A stretch of 64,000 bases of DNA from Streptomyces sp. YIM 130001 (GCF_003574445.1 NZ_KZ984548.1:62001-126000); one strand, 5' to 3'; shown: positions 41,429 through 53,856, numbered from the stretch's first letter. Notes: generated from the letters alone by a model not told the origin. Numbers and translations: made by a program.

Positions 41429-42813
41429 TGTCCGTGTCCACCGAATACGGGGGCGCGTCCCGGCCCGATGCCGAAAGCGAGTCGAGCCCCGAGAAGCTCC
41501 TCACGCCCGTCCTGTCGTCCTTCTGGGACGCGGACCGGCCGTGGTCGCTGGAGACCTACCGCCGGCACGAGGGCTACGAGGGACTGCGCAAGGCCTTCGA
41601 CATGTCGCCGGACGATCTCATCGCGTACGTCAAGGACGCAGGGCTGCGCGGCCGCGGTGGCGCGGGCTTCCCGACCGGCATGAAGTGGCAGTTCATCCCG
41701 CAGGGCGACGGCAAGCCGCACTACCTCGTCGTCAATGCGGACGAATCGGAGCCGGGCACCTGCAAGGACATCCCGCTCCTCTTCGCCAACCCGCACTCGC
41801 TCATCGAGGGCATCGTGATCGCCTGCTACGCGATCCGGTCCAGCCACGCCTTCATCTATCTGCGCGGTGAGGTGGTCCCCGTACTGCGGCGGCTGCACGA
41901 GGCCGTGCGTGAGGCGCACGAGGCCGGCTACCTCGGCAAGGACATCCTCGGCAGCGGGCTCGATCTCGAGATCACCGTGCACGCGGGCGCGGGCGCGTAC
42001 ATCTGCGGTGAGGAGACCGCGCTGCTCGACTCGCTCGAAGGGCGCCGCGGCCAGCCCCGGCTGCGTCCCCCCTTCCCTGCCGTCGCCGGTCTGTACGCCT
42101 GCCCCACAGTGGTGAACAACGTCGAGTCCATCGCGTCCGTTCCCGCCATCATCAACAAGGGCAAGGACTGGTTCCGGTCGATGGGCAGCGAGAAGTCCCC
42201 GGGCTTCACGCTCTACTCGCTCAGCGGCCACGTCGCCAACCCCGGTCAGTTCGAGGCACCGCTCGGCATCACACTGCGCCAACTCCTCGAGATGAGCGGC
42301 GGGATGAGGCCCGGGCACCAGCTGAAGTTCTGGACACCGGGCGGCTCGTCCACCCCGATGTTCACGGACGAGCACCTCGACGTACCCCTCGACTACGAGG
42401 GCGTCGGCGCCGCCGGATCGATGCTCGGCACCAAGGCCCTGCAGTGCTTCGACGAGACCACCTGCGTGGTCCGCGCGGTCACCCGCTGGACCGAGTTCTA
42501 CGCCCACGAGTCCTGCGGCAAGTGCACACCGTGCCGTGAAGGAACGTACTGGCTCGTCCAGTTGCTCCGGGACATCGAGGACGGCAAGGGCGTCATGTCC
42601 GACCTCGACAAGCTGAACGACATCGCCGACAACATCAACGGCAAGTCGTTCTGCGCACTCGGCGACGGCGCCGCCTCGCCGATCTTCTCCTCGCTCAAGT
42701 ACTTCCGCGAGGAGTACGAGCAGCACATCACCGGCAAGGGCTGCCCCTTCGACCCGGCCAAGTCGACGCTCTGGAGCGACGCAGCCGACCAGCACACGGA
42801 GGTGAACGCATGA
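41428..42813 (+). CDS. nuoF: NADH-quinone oxidoreductase subunit F
   Basis: A 461-residue NADH- and FMN-binding subunit. The FMN/NADH motifs are [16 protein letters not shown] and [18 protein letters not shown]. The N3 4Fe-4S cysteines are in [13 protein letters not shown], with the fourth in SFCALGDGA. This is the electron entry point. The start overlaps the nuoE stop by one base and the gene overlaps nuoG by 4 nt. Confidence 0.97.
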   Translation: MSVSTEYGGASRPDAESESSPEKLLTPVLSSFWDADRPWSLETYRRHEGYEGLRKAFDMSPDDLIAYVKDAGLRGRGGAGFPTGMKWQFIPQGDGKPHYLVVNADESEPGTCKDIPLLFANPHSLIEGIVIACYAIRSSHAFIYLRGEVVPVLRRLHEAVREAHEAGYLGKDILGSGLDLEITVHAGAGAYICGEETALLDSLEGRRGQPRLRPPFPAVAGLYACPTVVNNVESIASVPAIINKGKDWFRSMGSEKSPGFTLYSLSGHVANPGQFEAPLGITLRQLLEMSGGMRPGHQLKFWTPGGSSTPMFTDEHLDVPLDYEGVGAAGSMLGTKALQCFDETTCVVRAVTRWTEFYAHESCGKCTPCREGTYWLVQLLRDIEDGKGVMSDLDKLNDIADNINGKSFCALGDGAASPIFSSLKYFREEYEQHITGKGCPFDPAKSTLWSDAADQHTEVNA

Positions 42814-45311
42814 CGGTCACAACTAATGCTCCCTCCGGGGGCGGAGCGGCGGCGGTCCCGCCCGAGGACCTCGTCTCGCTGACCATCGACGGCGTGGAGA
42901 TCAGTGTCCCCAAGGGCACCCTGGTGATCCGCGCCGCCGAGCAACTCGGCATCGAGATCCCGCGGTTCTGCGACCATCCGCTGCTCGACCCGGCCGGCGC
43001 CTGCCGCCAGTGCATCGTCGAGGTGGAGGGCCAGCGCAAGCCGATGGCCTCCTGCACCATCACCTGCACCGACGGCATGGTCGTCAAGACGCACCTCACC
43101 TCGCCGGTCGCCGAGAAGGCGCAGCAGGGCGTGATGGAGCTGCTGCTCATCAACCACCCGCTCGACTGCCCCGTCTGCGACAAGGGCGGCGAGTGCCCGC
43201 TGCAGAACCAGGCCATGTCGCACGGCCAGTCCGACTCCCGCTTCGAGGGCAAGAAGCGCACGTTCGAGAAGCCGGTGCCGATCTCGGCGCAGGTGCTGCT
43301 CGACCGTGAGCGCTGTGTGCTGTGCGCGCGCTGCACCCGCTTCTCCAACCAGGTCGCGGGCGACCCGATGATCGAGCTCCTCGAGCGGGGCGCGCTGCAG
43401 CAGGTCGGCACCGGCGAGGGCGACCCCTTCGAGTCGTACTTCTCCGGGAACACCATCCAGATCTGCCCGGTGGGAGCGCTGACCTCGGCGGCCTACCGCT
43501 TCCGGTCCCGGCCGTTCGACCTGATCTCCTCGCCGTCGGTGTGCGAGCACTGCTCGAGCGGCTGCGCCACCCGCACCGACCACCGCCGCGGCAAGGTCAT
43601 GCGGCGCCTCGCCGAGAACGACCCCGAGGTCAACGAGGAGTGGGTCTGCGACAAGGGCCGCTTCGGCTTCCGCTACGCCCAGAAGCCGGACCGCCTCACC
43701 CACCCCCTCGTACGGAACGAGAACGGCGAGCTGGAGACGGCCAGTTGGCCGGAGGCCCTGGACGCGGCGGCCAAGGGTCTGACCGCGGCGCGCGGCCGGG
43801 CCGGGGTCCTCACCGGCGGCCGTCTCACCGTCGAGGACGCCTACGCGTACAGCAAGTTCGCCCGGATCGCGCTCGACACCAACGACATCGACTTCCGCGC
43901 GCGCCCGCACAGCGCCGAGGAAGCCGACTTCCTGGCGGCCCGAGTGGCCGGACGGGGACGGGACCTGAGCGGCACCGGGGTCACCAACACGGCTCTGGAG
44001 CACGCGCCCGCGGTGCTGCTCGCCGGCTTCGAGGCGGAGGAGGAGGCGCCGGGAGTGTTCCTGCGGCTGCGCAAGGCGCACCGCAAGACCGGTCAACGGA
44101 CCTTCGCCATCGCCCCGTTCGCCACCCGCGGCCTCGACAAGACGGGCGGCACCCTGCTCCCCGCCGCCCCCGGCACCGAACCGGAGTGGCTGAACGCGCT
44201 GGCCGCGAACACCGGACTGGACGGCGACGGAGCGGCCGCCGCCGAGGCGCTGCGCGCACCCGGTGCGGTCATCGTCGTCGGCGAACGCCTCGCGGCCGTC
44301 GCGGGCGGACTCACCGCTGCCCTGCGTACGGCCGAGGCCACCGGCGCCGAACTCGTGTGGATCCCGCGCCGGGCCGGCGAGCGGGGGGCGCTCGAAGCGG
44401 GCGCTCTGCCGTCCCTGTTGCCCGGTGGCCGGCCGGCCACCGACCCGCAGGCGCGCGACGAGGTCGCCGCACAGTGGGGCGTGGCCCGCCTTCCCGGCAC
44501 CCACGGACGCGACACCGCACAGATGGTGCAGGCCGCGGCCACCGGCGAACTCGGTGCGCTGCTCGTCGCGGGCGTGGAGATCGCCGACCTGCCGGACCCG
44601 GCGCTGGCCCGCCGCGCGCTCGCCGAGGCGTCCTTCGTGGTCAGCCTCGAACAGCGGCCCGGCGAGGTGACCGCGCTCGCGGACGTCGTCCTGCCGGTGG
44701 CCGCGGTCGCCGAGAAGGCCGGCACGTTCCTCAACTGGGAAGGCAGGGCGAGGCCGTTCGAGGCCGCGCTCAAGCCGGACCACATGACCCGGCGGCTCGC
44801 ACCCACCGACGCGCGTGCCCTGCACATGCTGGCCGACGCGATGGATGTCCACCTGGCGCTGCCCGACAACGCCGCGGCGCACCGCGAGCTCGACCGGCTC
44901 GGCACCTGGAGCGGTGACCGGTCGAGCGCCCCCGACTCCACCGGGGGTGACCTGCCCCGGCCCGCCGCGGGCGAGGCCGTACTCGCCGGTCACCGGCTGC
45001 TGCTCGACCAGGGCCGGCTGCAGGAGGGCGACGAGGCGCTCAAGGCGACCCGGCACGAGGCGGTGGCCCGGCTCTCCGCCGCCACCGCGGCCGAGTCCGG
45101 CGTCAAGAGCGGCGACATCCTCGCGGTCTCCGGACCGACCGGATCCGTCGAACTGCCGCTGCGTATCACCGAGATGCCCGACCGCGTGGTCTGGCTCCCG
45201 CTCAACTCGGCCGGCGGTGGGGTCGCCTCCGACACCGGAGCCCTCCCCGGCGCACTCGTCCGCATCGGCCCGGCCGTGGCCGCACCCGTGGCTCAGGAGG
45301 TGCAGTCATGA
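42810..45311 (+). CDS. nuoG: NADH-quinone oxidoreductase subunit G
   Basis: An 833-residue 75-kDa-type iron-sulfur subunit. The N-terminal ferredoxin domain has [15 protein letters not shown], followed by [17 protein letters not shown] and [15 protein letters not shown], with the conserved [10 protein letters not shown] further set (CEHCSSGC then VCDKGRF) matches the ligands of the extra cluster N7 found in many bacteria. The rest is the molybdopterin-oxidoreductase-like domain with no visible cofactor function. Confidence 0.97.
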   Translation: MTVTTNAPSGGGAAAVPPEDLVSLTIDGVEISVPKGTLVIRAAEQLGIEIPRFCDHPLLDPAGACRQCIVEVEGQRKPMASCTITCTDGMVVKTHLTSPVAEKAQQGVMELLLINHPLDCPVCDKGGECPLQNQAMSHGQSDSRFEGKKRTFEKPVPISAQVLLDRERCVLCARCTRFSNQVAGDPMIELLERGALQQVGTGEGDPFESYFSGNTIQICPVGALTSAAYRFRSRPFDLISSPSVCEHCSSGCATRTDHRRGKVMRRLAENDPEVNEEWVCDKGRFGFRYAQKPDRLTHPLVRNENGELETASWPEALDAAAKGLTAARGRAGVLTGGRLTVEDAYAYSKFARIALDTNDIDFRARPHSAEEADFLAARVAGRGRDLSGTGVTNTALEHAPAVLLAGFEAEEEAPGVFLRLRKAHRKTGQRTFAIAPFATRGLDKTGGTLLPAAPGTEPEWLNALAANTGLDGDGAAAAEALRAPGAVIVVGERLAAVAGGLTAALRTAEATGAELVWIPRRAGERGALEAGALPSLLPGGRPATDPQARDEVAAQWGVARLPGTHGRDTAQMVQAAATGELGALLVAGVEIADLPDPALARRALAEASFVVSLEQRPGEVTALADVVLPVAAVAEKAGTFLNWEGRARPFEAALKPDHMTRRLAPTDARALHMLADAMDVHLALPDNAAAHRELDRLGTWSGDRSSAPDSTGGDLPRPAAGEAVLAGHRLLLDQGRLQEGDEALKATRHEAVARLSAATAAESGVKSGDILAVSGPTGSVELPLRITEMPDRVVWLPLNSAGGGVASDTGALPGALVRIGPAVAAPVAQEVQS

Positions 45312-46696
45312 CCGTGCTCGCCCTCGAAGACCTCTCGATGTTCGGCCGCGATCCGTGGTGGCTCGTCGGGATCAAGGCGGTCTTCTGCTTCGCCTTCCTG
45401 ATGGTGACCGTGCTCTTCGCCATCGTGTGGGAGCGCAAGGTCGTCGCCTGGATGCAGCGTCGCGTCGGCCCCAACCGGCACGGTCCCTGGGGTCTGCTGC
45501 AGTCCCTCGCGGACGGCGTCAAGCTGATGCTCAAGGAAGACGTGATCGTCAAGCGCGCGGACAAGGTGGTCTACGTCCTCGCGCCGGTCGTGGCGGCCAT
45601 CCCGGCCTTCATGGCCATCGCGGTGATCCCGTTCGGCCCGGCCGACAACCAGGTCTCGATCTTCGGCCACCGCACCACGATGCAGCTCACCGACCTGCCG
45701 ATCGCGATGCTCTACCTCCTCGCGGTCGCCTCCATCGGCATCTACGGCATCGTGCTCGCCGGCTGGTCGTCCGGATCGACGTACCCGCTGCTCGGCGGGA
45801 TCCGCTCCTGCGCGCAGATGATCTCCTACGAGATCGCGATGGGCGCCGCCTTCGCCTCGGTCTTCCTGTACTCCGGGTCGATGTCGACCTCGGCGATCGT
45901 GGAGGCGCAGGCGGACCGGTGGTACATCATCCTGCTGCCGCTGTCCTTCCTGCTGTACATCGTGACGATGGTCGGCGAGGTCAACCGCGCCCCGTTCGAC
46001 ATGCCGGAGTCCGAGGGCGACCTGGTCGGCGGCTTCAACACCGAGTACAGCTCGATCAAGTTCGCGATGTTCATGCTGGCCGAGTACGTCAACATGGTCA
46101 CCGTCTCGGCGGTCGCCACGACGCTGTTCCTCGGCGGCTGGCGGGCCCCGTACCCGGTGAGCGCCTTCTGGGAGGGGGCGAACCAGGGCTGGTGGCCGAT
46201 GCTCTGGTTCATCGTCAAGGTCCAGCTGCTGCTGTTCTTCTTCATCTGGCTGCGCGGCACGCTGCCCCGCGTCCGCTACGACCAGCTGATGAAGCTCGGC
46301 TGGAAGGTCCTGATCCCGGTCTCGGTCGTCTGGCTGATGGTCGTCGCGACCGTGCGCACACTGCGCAACGAGAACGTGGACTTCTCCTCGATCGTGCTCT
46401 ACGTCGCCGGCGGCGTCCTGACTCTGCTGGTCCTCTCCTTCCTGTACGACACCTTCCGGGACAAACGGGAGAAGGAGGAGGCCGCGGCGGAGGCCGAACG
46501 GGCCCCGGCCTTCGACCCGATGGCGGGCGGGTTCCCCGTACCACCGCTGCCCGGACAGGAGTTGCCGCCCGTGCCGCGCCGCCGGTCCCGTCAGGAACGG
46601 GAGTTGGTCACCAGCGGCGGCCCCGGCAGTACCGACCCAGAAGGCGCTGCTCCGACCCCCGGCGCCCGTGACGGAAAGGAGGCCGACGGTGTCTGA
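45308..46696 (+). CDS. nuoH: NADH-quinone oxidoreductase subunit H
   Basis: A 462-residue membrane subunit linking the peripheral arm to the membrane arm. Signatures are [34 protein letters not shown], the quinone-side loop [20 protein letters not shown] and [16 protein letters not shown]. The C-terminal ~80 residues are a charged cytoplasmic extension beyond the usual length. The end overlaps the nuoI start. Confidence 0.97.
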   Translation: MTVLALEDLSMFGRDPWWLVGIKAVFCFAFLMVTVLFAIVWERKVVAWMQRRVGPNRHGPWGLLQSLADGVKLMLKEDVIVKRADKVVYVLAPVVAAIPAFMAIAVIPFGPADNQVSIFGHRTTMQLTDLPIAMLYLLAVASIGIYGIVLAGWSSGSTYPLLGGIRSCAQMISYEIAMGAAFASVFLYSGSMSTSAIVEAQADRWYIILLPLSFLLYIVTMVGEVNRAPFDMPESEGDLVGGFNTEYSSIKFAMFMLAEYVNMVTVSAVATTLFLGGWRAPYPVSAFWEGANQGWWPMLWFIVKVQLLLFFFIWLRGTLPRVRYDQLMKLGWKVLIPVSVVWLMVVATVRTLRNENVDFSSIVLYVAGGVLTLLVLSFLYDTFRDKREKEEAAAEAERAPAFDPMAGGFPVPPLPGQELPPVPRRRSRQERELVTSGGPGSTDPEGAAPTPGARDGKEADGV

Positions 46697-47333
46697 GTCA
46701 TCCAGGAAATCCGGTGAGTCCCGCGACGCTGCGTCCAAGGACACGCAAACGGGATTCCAGAATCCGGTGGCCGGCTTCGGCGTGACCTTCTCGGCCATGT
46801 TCAAGAAGCGGCTCACCGAGCAGTACCCGGAGCAGCCGAAGACCACCGCTCCGCGCTTCCACGGCCGCCACCAGCTCAACCGGCACCCGGACGGCCTGGA
46901 GAAGTGCGTGGGCTGCGAGTTGTGCGCCTGGGCCTGTCCCGCCGACGCGATCTACGTGGAGGGCGCGGACAACACCGAGGAGGAGCGCTACTCACCCGGT
47001 GAGCGCTACGGCCGCGTCTACCAGATCAACTACGCCCGCTGCATCTTGTGCGGCCTGTGCATCGAGGCGTGCCCGACCCGGGCGCTGACGATGACGAACG
47101 ACTTCGAGCTCGCCGACTCCAGCCGCGAGAGCCTGATCTACACCAAGGAGCAGCTGCTCGCGGGCCTGGAGGAGGGCATGGTCGACTCCCCGCACTCGAT
47201 CTTCCCGGGGACCGACGAGCAGGACTACTACCGGGGCCTGGTGACCGAGGCCGCGCCCGGCACGGTGCAGCAGGCGGTCACCCCGGGCCAGGAGACGCCG
47301 GAGCCGGCCACGGGCAAGGGGGCGGACGTATGA
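46689..47333 (+). CDS. nuoI: NADH-quinone oxidoreductase subunit I
   Basis: A 214-residue subunit with two 4Fe-4S ferredoxin motifs, [12 protein letters not shown] and [13 protein letters not shown], for clusters N6a and N6b. GTG 46689 is chosen because GGAGG sits 7 nt upstream. The frame upstream to 46668 lies inside nuoH. It overlaps nuoH by 8 nt and nuoJ by 4 nt. The last ~30 residues are a disordered tail. Confidence 0.97.
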   Translation: MSESSRKSGESRDAASKDTQTGFQNPVAGFGVTFSAMFKKRLTEQYPEQPKTTAPRFHGRHQLNRHPDGLEKCVGCELCAWACPADAIYVEGADNTEEERYSPGERYGRVYQINYARCILCGLCIEACPTRALTMTNDFELADSSRESLIYTKEQLLAGLEEGMVDSPHSIFPGTDEQDYYRGLVTEAAPGTVQQAVTPGQETPEPATGKGADV

Positions 47334-48196
47334 ACGCGCTCGCCGCCTACGCCACCTCCAGTGGCGAGGCCTTCCAGTTCTGGGTGCTCGGCACGATCGC
47401 GGTGATCGGCGCCCTGAGCACCGTATTCATGAAGAAGACCGTGCACAGTGCGCTGTGCCTGGCCGGGACCATGATCATCCTTGCGGTGTTCTACCTGGCG
47501 AACGGTGCGTACTTCCTCGGCATCGTGCAGATCGTCGTCTACACCGGCGCGATCATGATGCTCTTCCTCTTCGTGGTCATGCTCGTCGGTGTCACGGCGG
47601 CGGACTCGCTGAAGGAGACCATCAAGGGTCAGCGGCTGCTCGCGGCCCTCTGCGGAATCGGCTTCGCGGTCCTGCTCGTCGGCGGCATCGGCAACGCCTC
47701 GCTGAGCGAGGCCAAGGGCCTTGCCCAGGCGAACGCAGGCGGGAACGTCGAGGGACTCGCCTCGCTGATCTTCACCAAGTACGTGTTCGCCTTCGAGATC
47801 ACCGGCGCCCTGCTCATCACCGCCGCGGTCGGCGCGATGGTGCTCACGCACCGCGAGCGCACCGAACGCGCGCGCACCCAGCGCGAGTTGTCCGAGCAGC
47901 GGGTCCGTGAGGGCAAGCACCTGCCGCCGCTGCCCGCACCGGGCGTGTACGCCCGGCACAACGCGGTGGACATCGCGGGGCTGCTCCCGGACGGCACCCC
48001 GTCCGAGCTCACGGTCATGCAGACGCTGCGCGAACGCGGCCAGATCCGGGACGTGTCCGACGAGGCGCTCGACGACCTGCGGGCCCTCGAGCAGCGCTCC
48101 GAGGAACGGCTCGGACGTGACGAGGCCGGGTTCTCCCGCAGCGCGGCGACCGCCGCCGGGGCCGGCGAATCGGGGAAGACGGAGGGCTCGCAGTGA
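47330..48196 (+). CDS. nuoJ: NADH-quinone oxidoreductase subunit J
   Basis: A 288-residue membrane subunit with five predicted helices. The family motif is [21 protein letters not shown]. The last ~110 residues (from [15 protein letters not shown]) are a soluble, charged tail, longer than E. coli NuoJ (about 184 residues). ATG 47330 overlaps the nuoI stop, and the end overlaps nuoK. Confidence 0.96.
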   Translation: MNALAAYATSSGEAFQFWVLGTIAVIGALSTVFMKKTVHSALCLAGTMIILAVFYLANGAYFLGIVQIVVYTGAIMMLFLFVVMLVGVTAADSLKETIKGQRLLAALCGIGFAVLLVGGIGNASLSEAKGLAQANAGGNVEGLASLIFTKYVFAFEITGALLITAAVGAMVLTHRERTERARTQRELSEQRVREGKHLPPLPAPGVYARHNAVDIAGLLPDGTPSELTVMQTLRERGQIRDVSDEALDDLRALEQRSEERLGRDEAGFSRSAATAAGAGESGKTEGSQ

Positions 48197-48492
48197 ATCC
48201 CGTCAACTACCTCTACCTAGCGGCCCTGTTGTTCTCGATCGGTGCCACCGGCGTACTGGTCCGGCGGAACGTCATCGTGCTGTTCATGTGCGTGGAGCTG
48301 ATGCTCAACGCCTGCAACCTCGCGCTGGTCGCCTTCTCCCGGATGCACGGCAATCTCGACGGCCAGATCATCGCGTTCTTCACGATGGTCGTCGCCGCCG
48401 CCGAGGTCGTGGTCGGGCTCGCGATCATCGTGTCGCTGTTCCGTTCCCGCCACTCGGCCTCGGTCGACGACGCCAGCCTGATGAAGCTCTGA
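48193..48492 (+). CDS. nuoK: NADH-quinone oxidoreductase subunit K
   Basis: A 99-residue, three-helix subunit of the proton-pumping membrane arm. The conserved acidic helix is [17 protein letters not shown], and the second is [19 protein letters not shown]. Length is normal. GTG 48193 overlaps the nuoJ stop. Confidence 0.97.
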   Translation: MNPVNYLYLAALLFSIGATGVLVRRNVIVLFMCVELMLNACNLALVAFSRMHGNLDGQIIAFFTMVVAAAEVVVGLAIIVSLFRSRHSASVDDASLMKL

Positions 48493-48507
48493 GGGGTCGG
48501 AAGAAAC

Positions 48508-50406
48508 GTGGAGAACCTGATTGCGCTGCTGGTGGCGGCGCCTCTGCTCGGAGCGGCCGTCCTGCTGTGCGGCGGACGCCGGCTCGACGGCGCCGGCCAT
48601 GTGATCGGCACCGTCCTTGCCTTCGCCTCGTTCGGGGTGGCGGTCGCGCTGTTCACCGACATGCTGGGCCGGGCCGGCGAGGACCGTGCCCTGCACCAAC
48701 ACCTGTTCAGCTGGATCCCGGTGGGCGGCTTCCAGGCCGACATCGCCTTCCAGGTCGACCAGTTGTCGATGACGTTCGTACTCCTGATCACCGGCGTGGG
48801 TTCACTCATCCACGTCTACTCGATGGGGTACATGGAGCACGACGAGCGGCGCCGCCGCTTCTTCGCCTACCTGAACCTGTTCCTCGCGGCGATGCTGATC
48901 CTGGTCATCGCCGACAACTACCTGCTGCTGTACGTCGGTTGGGAGGGCGTCGGCCTCGCCTCGTACCTCCTCATCGGGTTCTGGCAGCACAAGCCGAGCG
49001 CGGCGACCGCGGCCAAGAAGGCCTTCCTGGTCAACCGGGTCGGTGACATCGGCCTGTCCATCGCGATCATGCTGATGTTCACCACCTTCGGGACCTTCGC
49101 CTTCGGCGGCGTGCTCGAGGCGGCGGGGGAGTCGAGCGAGGGCAAGCTGACGGCGATCGGCCTGATGCTGCTGCTCGCGGCCTGCGGCAAGTCCGCCCAG
49201 GTGCCGCTGCAGTCCTGGCTCGGGGACGCGATGGAGGGTCCGACTCCGGTCTCGGCCCTGATCCACGCGGCCACCATGGTGACCGCGGGCGTGTACCTGA
49301 TCGTCCGCTCCGGCGCGATCTTCAACGCGGCGCCCGATGCCCAACTGGCCGTCGTCATCGTCGGAGCGGTCACGCTGCTCTTCGGTGCGATCGTCGGTTG
49401 CGCGAAGGACGACATCAAGAAGGCCCTGGCGGGCTCGACGATGTCGCAGATCGGCTACATGATCATGGCGGCGGGCCTCGGCCCGATCGGCTACGCCTTC
49501 GCGATCATGCACCTGGTGACCCACGGCTTCTTCAAGGCCGGGCTCTTCCTCGGTGCCGGCTCCGTCATGCACGGCATGAACGACGAGGTCGACATGCGGA
49601 AGTACGGGGGCCTGCGCAAGTACATGCCGGTCACCTTCGTGACGTTCGGCCTCGGCTATCTCGCGATCATCGGCTTCCCGGGCCTGTCCGGCTTCTGGTC
49701 GAAGGACAAGATCATCGAGGCGGCGTTCGCGTACGACGACGGGATCCGCGGCTGGATCTTCGGATGCGTCGCACTGCTCGGCGCCGGTATCACGGCGTTC
49801 TACATGACCCGCGTGATGATCATGACCTTCTTCGGCGAGAAGCGCTGGCAGCCGGATGCGGAGGGCAACGAGCCGCACCCGCACGAGTCCCCGAAGTCGA
49901 TGACGATCCCGATGATCGTGCTCGCCTTCGGATCGGTCTTCGCGGGCGGCCTGTTCAGCCTGAACGAAGCGTTCGTGAAGTGGCTGGAACCCGTCACCGA
50001 GTTCCACCACCCGCATCCGGTGATCAGCGTCCCGGCCATCACCGCGTCCACCGTCGTCGTGCTGCTGCTCGGCGCCGGCCTCGCGTATCTGCAGTACGGG
50101 CGGCGGCCGGTGCCGGTCACCCCGCCCAAGGGCTCGCTGCTCACCCGGGCGGCCCGGCGCGACCTGCTCCAGGACGACCTCAACCATGTCGTACTCGTCC
50201 GCGGTGGCGAGCACCTCACCCGGTCCTTGGTGTACGTCGACCACAGCCTGGTCGACGGGGTCGTGAACGGCACGGCGGCCGGCTTCGGCGGACTCTCCGG
50301 CCGGCTCCGCCGGCTGCAGAACGGCTTCGCACGCAGCTACGCGGTCTCGATGTTCGGCGGTACGGCGATCCTCATCGCCGCGACCCTGCTGATGAGGGCG
50401 GTCTGA
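48508..50406 (+). CDS. nuoL: NADH-quinone oxidoreductase subunit L
   Basis: A 632-residue antiporter-like subunit at the distal end of the membrane arm. Typical parts are [25 protein letters not shown] (conserved Glu), [42 protein letters not shown] and [19 protein letters not shown]. The C-terminus carries the long lateral helix region. GTG 48508 lies 15 nt after nuoK. Confidence 0.97.
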   Translation: MENLIALLVAAPLLGAAVLLCGGRRLDGAGHVIGTVLAFASFGVAVALFTDMLGRAGEDRALHQHLFSWIPVGGFQADIAFQVDQLSMTFVLLITGVGSLIHVYSMGYMEHDERRRRFFAYLNLFLAAMLILVIADNYLLLYVGWEGVGLASYLLIGFWQHKPSAATAAKKAFLVNRVGDIGLSIAIMLMFTTFGTFAFGGVLEAAGESSEGKLTAIGLMLLLAACGKSAQVPLQSWLGDAMEGPTPVSALIHAATMVTAGVYLIVRSGAIFNAAPDAQLAVVIVGAVTLLFGAIVGCAKDDIKKALAGSTMSQIGYMIMAAGLGPIGYAFAIMHLVTHGFFKAGLFLGAGSVMHGMNDEVDMRKYGGLRKYMPVTFVTFGLGYLAIIGFPGLSGFWSKDKIIEAAFAYDDGIRGWIFGCVALLGAGITAFYMTRVMIMTFFGEKRWQPDAEGNEPHPHESPKSMTIPMIVLAFGSVFAGGLFSLNEAFVKWLEPVTEFHHPHPVISVPAITASTVVVLLLGAGLAYLQYGRRPVPVTPPKGSLLTRAARRDLLQDDLNHVVLVRGGEHLTRSLVYVDHSLVDGVVNGTAAGFGGLSGRLRRLQNGFARSYAVSMFGGTAILIAATLLMRAV

Positions 50407-50410
50407 TCCC

Positions 50411-52021
50411 ATGTCCTTTCCTCTGCTGACAGCTACGGCCGCGCTCCCCGCGGTCGGCGCGATCGCCACCGCGGCCGTCCCGGCGGCCCGGCGCACCGCG
50501 GCGAAGTGGCTGGCGCTGCTGTTCTCGCTCGCCACCCTGGCGGCGGCCCTCGTCGTGGTGTTCCGCTTCGACCCGGACAAGGCGGTCAACGCCCCGGGCG
50601 ACCGGTACCAACTCGCCGAATCGCACGCCTGGATCGCCGACTTCGGCGTCCGCTACGAACTCGGCGTGGACGGCATCGGCGTGGCCCTGCTCGGCCTCAC
50701 CGCGCTGCTCATCCCGTTCGTCGTCCTCGCCGGCTGGCACGACGCCGACCCGGAGGACGGCAAGAACGCCAAGGACAGTGTGGCCAGCGGCCGTTGGCGC
50801 CCGACCCAGGGCTTCTTCGCGCTGATCCTGATGGTCGAGGCGATGGTGATCCTCTCCTTCGTCGCCACCGACGTCTTCCTCTTCTACATCCTGTTCGAGG
50901 CCATGCTCATCCCGATGTACTTCCTCATCGGCGGCTTCGGCGACAAGGCGGGAGCGAACGGCGAGAAGGAGGCGGCGACCCAACGGTCGTACGCCGCCGT
51001 GAAGTTCCTCCTCTACAACCTGGTCGGCGGCCTCATCATGCTGGCCGCGGTCATCGGCCTCTACGTGGTCGGCGGCACCTTCTCGCTCACCGAGATCGCC
51101 GAGGCCCGGGCCGCGGGCAATTTCGAGATGGCGACCAACACCGAGCGGCTGCTCTTCCTCGGCTTCTTCTTCGCCTTCGCGGTGAAGGCGCCGCTGTGGC
51201 CGCTGCACACCTGGCTGCCGAACGCGATGGGCGAGGCGACCGCACCGGTCGCCGTGCTGATCACCGCGGTGGTCGACAAGGTCGGCACGTTCGCGATGCT
51301 CCGCTACTGCCTGCAGCTGTTCCCGAACGCCTCCGAGTGGGCGACCCCGGTGATCCTGGGCCTGGCCCTGGTGAGCATCGTCTACGGCGCACTCCTCGCG
51401 GTCGGTCAGCGGGACATCAAGCGCCTGATCGCGTACGCCTCGATCTCGCACTTCGGGTTCATCATCATGGGCATCTTCGCCATGACGTCCCAGGGGCAGT
51501 CGGGCGCGACGCTCTACATGGTCAACCACGGGATCTCGACCGCCGCCCTGATGCTGGTGGCCGGCTTCCTGATCACCCGCCGCGGCTCGCGTCTCATCGC
51601 GGACTACGGGGGAGTGCAGAAGGTGGCGCCGATCCTGGCCGGCACCTTCCTGGTCGGCTCGCTGGCGACCTTGTCGCTGCCCGGACTCGCCCCGTTCGTC
51701 AGTGAGTTCCTGGTTCTGGTGGGGACGTTCTCGCGCTATCCGGTGGTCGGGATCATCGCCACGATCGGCATCGTCCTCGGCGCCCTGTACACCCTCGTCC
51801 TGTATCAGCGGACGATGACGGGCCCGGTCAAGCAGAACGTGAGCACCATGCCCGACCTGCGCGTACGTGAGCTGGTCGTGGTCGCCCCGCTGATCGCCCT
51901 GCTGATCTTCCTCGGCGTCTACCCGAAGCCGGTCACCGATCTGGTGAACCCGGCGGTGGACCAGACGCTGTCCGACGTCCAGAAGCACGACCCCGAGCCC
52001 GAGGTGGAGGCGGCCAAGTGA
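50411..52021 (+). CDS. nuoM: NADH-quinone oxidoreductase subunit M
   Basis: A 536-residue antiporter-like subunit. Signatures are FEAMLIPMYFLIGGFGD, the Lys/Glu transport residues in KAPLWPLHTWLPNAMGEATAPV and RLIAYASISHFGFIIMG. It starts 4 nt after nuoL and ends in a 4-nt overlap with nuoN. Confidence 0.97.
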   Translation: MSFPLLTATAALPAVGAIATAAVPAARRTAAKWLALLFSLATLAAALVVVFRFDPDKAVNAPGDRYQLAESHAWIADFGVRYELGVDGIGVALLGLTALLIPFVVLAGWHDADPEDGKNAKDSVASGRWRPTQGFFALILMVEAMVILSFVATDVFLFYILFEAMLIPMYFLIGGFGDKAGANGEKEAATQRSYAAVKFLLYNLVGGLIMLAAVIGLYVVGGTFSLTEIAEARAAGNFEMATNTERLLFLGFFFAFAVKAPLWPLHTWLPNAMGEATAPVAVLITAVVDKVGTFAMLRYCLQLFPNASEWATPVILGLALVSIVYGALLAVGQRDIKRLIAYASISHFGFIIMGIFAMTSQGQSGATLYMVNHGISTAALMLVAGFLITRRGSRLIADYGGVQKVAPILAGTFLVGSLATLSLPGLAPFVSEFLVLVGTFSRYPVVGIIATIGIVLGALYTLVLYQRTMTGPVKQNVSTMPDLRVRELVVVAPLIALLIFLGVYPKPVTDLVNPAVDQTLSDVQKHDPEPEVEAAK

Positions 52022-53667
52022 GCGCATCAGCCGTCCACAGCCTGTGGACAACGGCGGCGGAGCCGATCGAGAAGATCGACGCCCCGCACATCGAGTACGG
52101 CCAGCTCGCTCCCGTACTGATCATCGTCGGCGCGGCGGTCCTGGGCATCCTGCTCGAGGCCTTCGTGCCGCGCCGGGCGCGGTACTACGCCCAGCTGTTC
52201 CTCACCGTGGTCGCGCTGGTGGCGTCCTTCGCCGCCGTGGTGGGCCTCGCGACCAGCGGGCACGCGACGACCGAGGCGGGCATCGTCGCCATGGGCGCGA
52301 TCGCCGTCGACGGGCCCGCGCTGTTCCTGCAGGGCACGATCCTGCTGATCGGCCTGGTCTCCGTGTTCACCTTCGCCGAGCGCAGGCTCGACCCGGAGGT
52401 GCACGGCAACCGCGTCGACTCGTTCGCCGCGCAGGGCGCCGCGGTGCCCGGCAGCGAAGGCGAACAGGCCGCCGTCAAGGCCGGGTTCGCGACCACCGAG
52501 GTCTTCCCGCTGGTGCTCTTCGCGATCGCCGGCCTGCTGGTCTTCCCGGCGGCCAACGACCTCCTCACCCTGTTCATCGCCCTCGAGGTCTTCTCGCTGC
52601 CGCTCTACCTGCTGTGCGCGCTGGCCCGCCGCAAGCGCCTCATGTCGCAGGAGGCCGCGGTCAAGTACTTCCTCCTCGGCGCCTTCTCCTCGGCGTTCCT
52701 GCTCTTCGGCGTCGCGCTGCTCTACGGGTACGCGGGCACGGTCAACTACGCCGGCATCGCCGAGGTCGTCGACGGCACCATCCAGAACATCGACCCGGTG
52801 CTTGCCGAGACCATGGGCAACGACGTGCTGCTCCTGATCGGTGCGGCGATGATCCTGATGGGCCTGCTGTTCAAGGTCGGCGCGGTGCCGTTCCACATGT
52901 GGACCCCGGACGTCTACCAGGGGGCGCCCACCCCGGTCACCGGCTTCATGGCGGCGGCCACGAAGGTCGCGGCCTTCGGCGCGCTGCTGCGGCTGCTCTA
53001 CGTCGTCCTGCCCGGCCTGCGCTGGGACTGGCGACCGGTGATGTGGGGCGTCGCGATCATCACCATGCTGCTCGGTGCGATCGTCGCCATCACGCAGACC
53101 GACATCAAGCGGCTCCTGGCGTACTCCTCGATCGCGCACGCCGGCTTCATCCTCGCCGGTGTCATCGCGACCTCGCCGGACGGCGTCTCCTCGGTGCTGT
53201 TCTACCTGGGGGCGTACTCCTTCGTGACGATCGGTGCGTTCGCCGTGGTCACGCTGGTACGGGACGCGGGCGGCGAGGCCACTCACCTGTCGAAGTGGGC
53301 GGGGCTCGGGCGGCGCTCGCCGATGGTGGCGGCGGTCTTCGCCGTCTTCCTGCTCGCCTTCGCCGGTATCCCGCTGACCAGCGGCTTCACCGGCAAGTTC
53401 GCCGTGTTCAAGGCGGCTGCGGAGGGCGGGGCCGGGGCGCTCGTCGTGGTCGGTGTGATCTCGTCCGCGATCGCCGCGTTCTTCTACATCCGCGTGATCG
53501 TCCTGATGTTCTTCAGCGAGCCCAAGCCGGACGGCCCGACCGTCGCGGTCGCCTCCCCGCTGACCATGACGGCCATCGCGGTGGGCGTCGCGGTCACGGT
53601 GGTACTCGGGGTGGCCCCCCAGTACTTCCTGGACCTGGCGGGCCAGGCGGGCGTTTTCGTCCGCTGA
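52018..53667 (+). CDS. nuoN: NADH-quinone oxidoreductase subunit N
   Basis: A 549-residue antiporter-like subunit, last in the operon. Family segments are [38 protein letters not shown] and [20 protein letters not shown] 52018 overlaps the nuoM stop. A very strong hairpin follows. Confidence 0.97.
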   Translation: MSASAVHSLWTTAAEPIEKIDAPHIEYGQLAPVLIIVGAAVLGILLEAFVPRRARYYAQLFLTVVALVASFAAVVGLATSGHATTEAGIVAMGAIAVDGPALFLQGTILLIGLVSVFTFAERRLDPEVHGNRVDSFAAQGAAVPGSEGEQAAVKAGFATTEVFPLVLFAIAGLLVFPAANDLLTLFIALEVFSLPLYLLCALARRKRLMSQEAAVKYFLLGAFSSAFLLFGVALLYGYAGTVNYAGIAEVVDGTIQNIDPVLAETMGNDVLLLIGAAMILMGLLFKVGAVPFHMWTPDVYQGAPTPVTGFMAAATKVAAFGALLRLLYVVLPGLRWDWRPVMWGVAIITMLLGAIVAITQTDIKRLLAYSSIAHAGFILAGVIATSPDGVSSVLFYLGAYSFVTIGAFAVVTLVRDAGGEATHLSKWAGLGRRSPMVAAVFAVFLLAFAGIPLTSGFTGKFAVFKAAAEGGAGALVVVGVISSAIAAFFYIRVIVLMFFSEPKPDGPTVAVASPLTMTAIAVGVAVTVVLGVAPQYFLDLAGQAGVFVR

Positions 53668-53683
53668 CCCTCCCGCCTCGCCA

Positions 53684-53729
53684 CGCGCCACCGCCCGGCC
53701 CCGGACATCCGGGGCCGGGCGGTGGCGCG
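53684..53729 (+). terminator. Terminator of the nuo operon
   Basis: A perfect 22-bp inverted repeat with a 2-nt loop: arms 53684-53705 (CGCGCCACCGCCCGGC and so on) and 53708-53729. It is 17 nt after the nuoN stop and almost all G/C. Confidence 0.93.
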
Positions 53730-53809
53730 TTCACGTCCCGGTGTCCGGTCCGGCTTCTCCTCGGCCTGGCCGGTGCGCATCTCCAGCCGGTCGGGGCGGA
53801 TCCTTGAGG

Positions 53810-53856
53810 CCGTTCGGCGCTCGAGGACAGCTGAGCCCGTCCGGCGCTCGAGGACA
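53810..53856 (+). repeat. Two copies of a streptomycete-type short repeat
   Basis: CCGTTCGGCGCTCGAGGACA (53810-53829) and CCGTCCGGCGCTCGAGGACA (53837-53856) differ by one base. A diverged third copy, CCCGTCCGGCGATTGAGG, lies at 56002-56019 over the recQ stop. I recall this sequence as a common dispersed repeat in Streptomyces intergenic DNA. Confidence 0.7.

Noticed and set aside
48802..53691. Long minus-strand frames opposite nuoL, nuoM and nuoN (about 550-600 residues each)
   Set aside because: His/Asp/Arg-rich shadows of hydrophobic subunits. The plus-strand frames match complex I subunits throughout.
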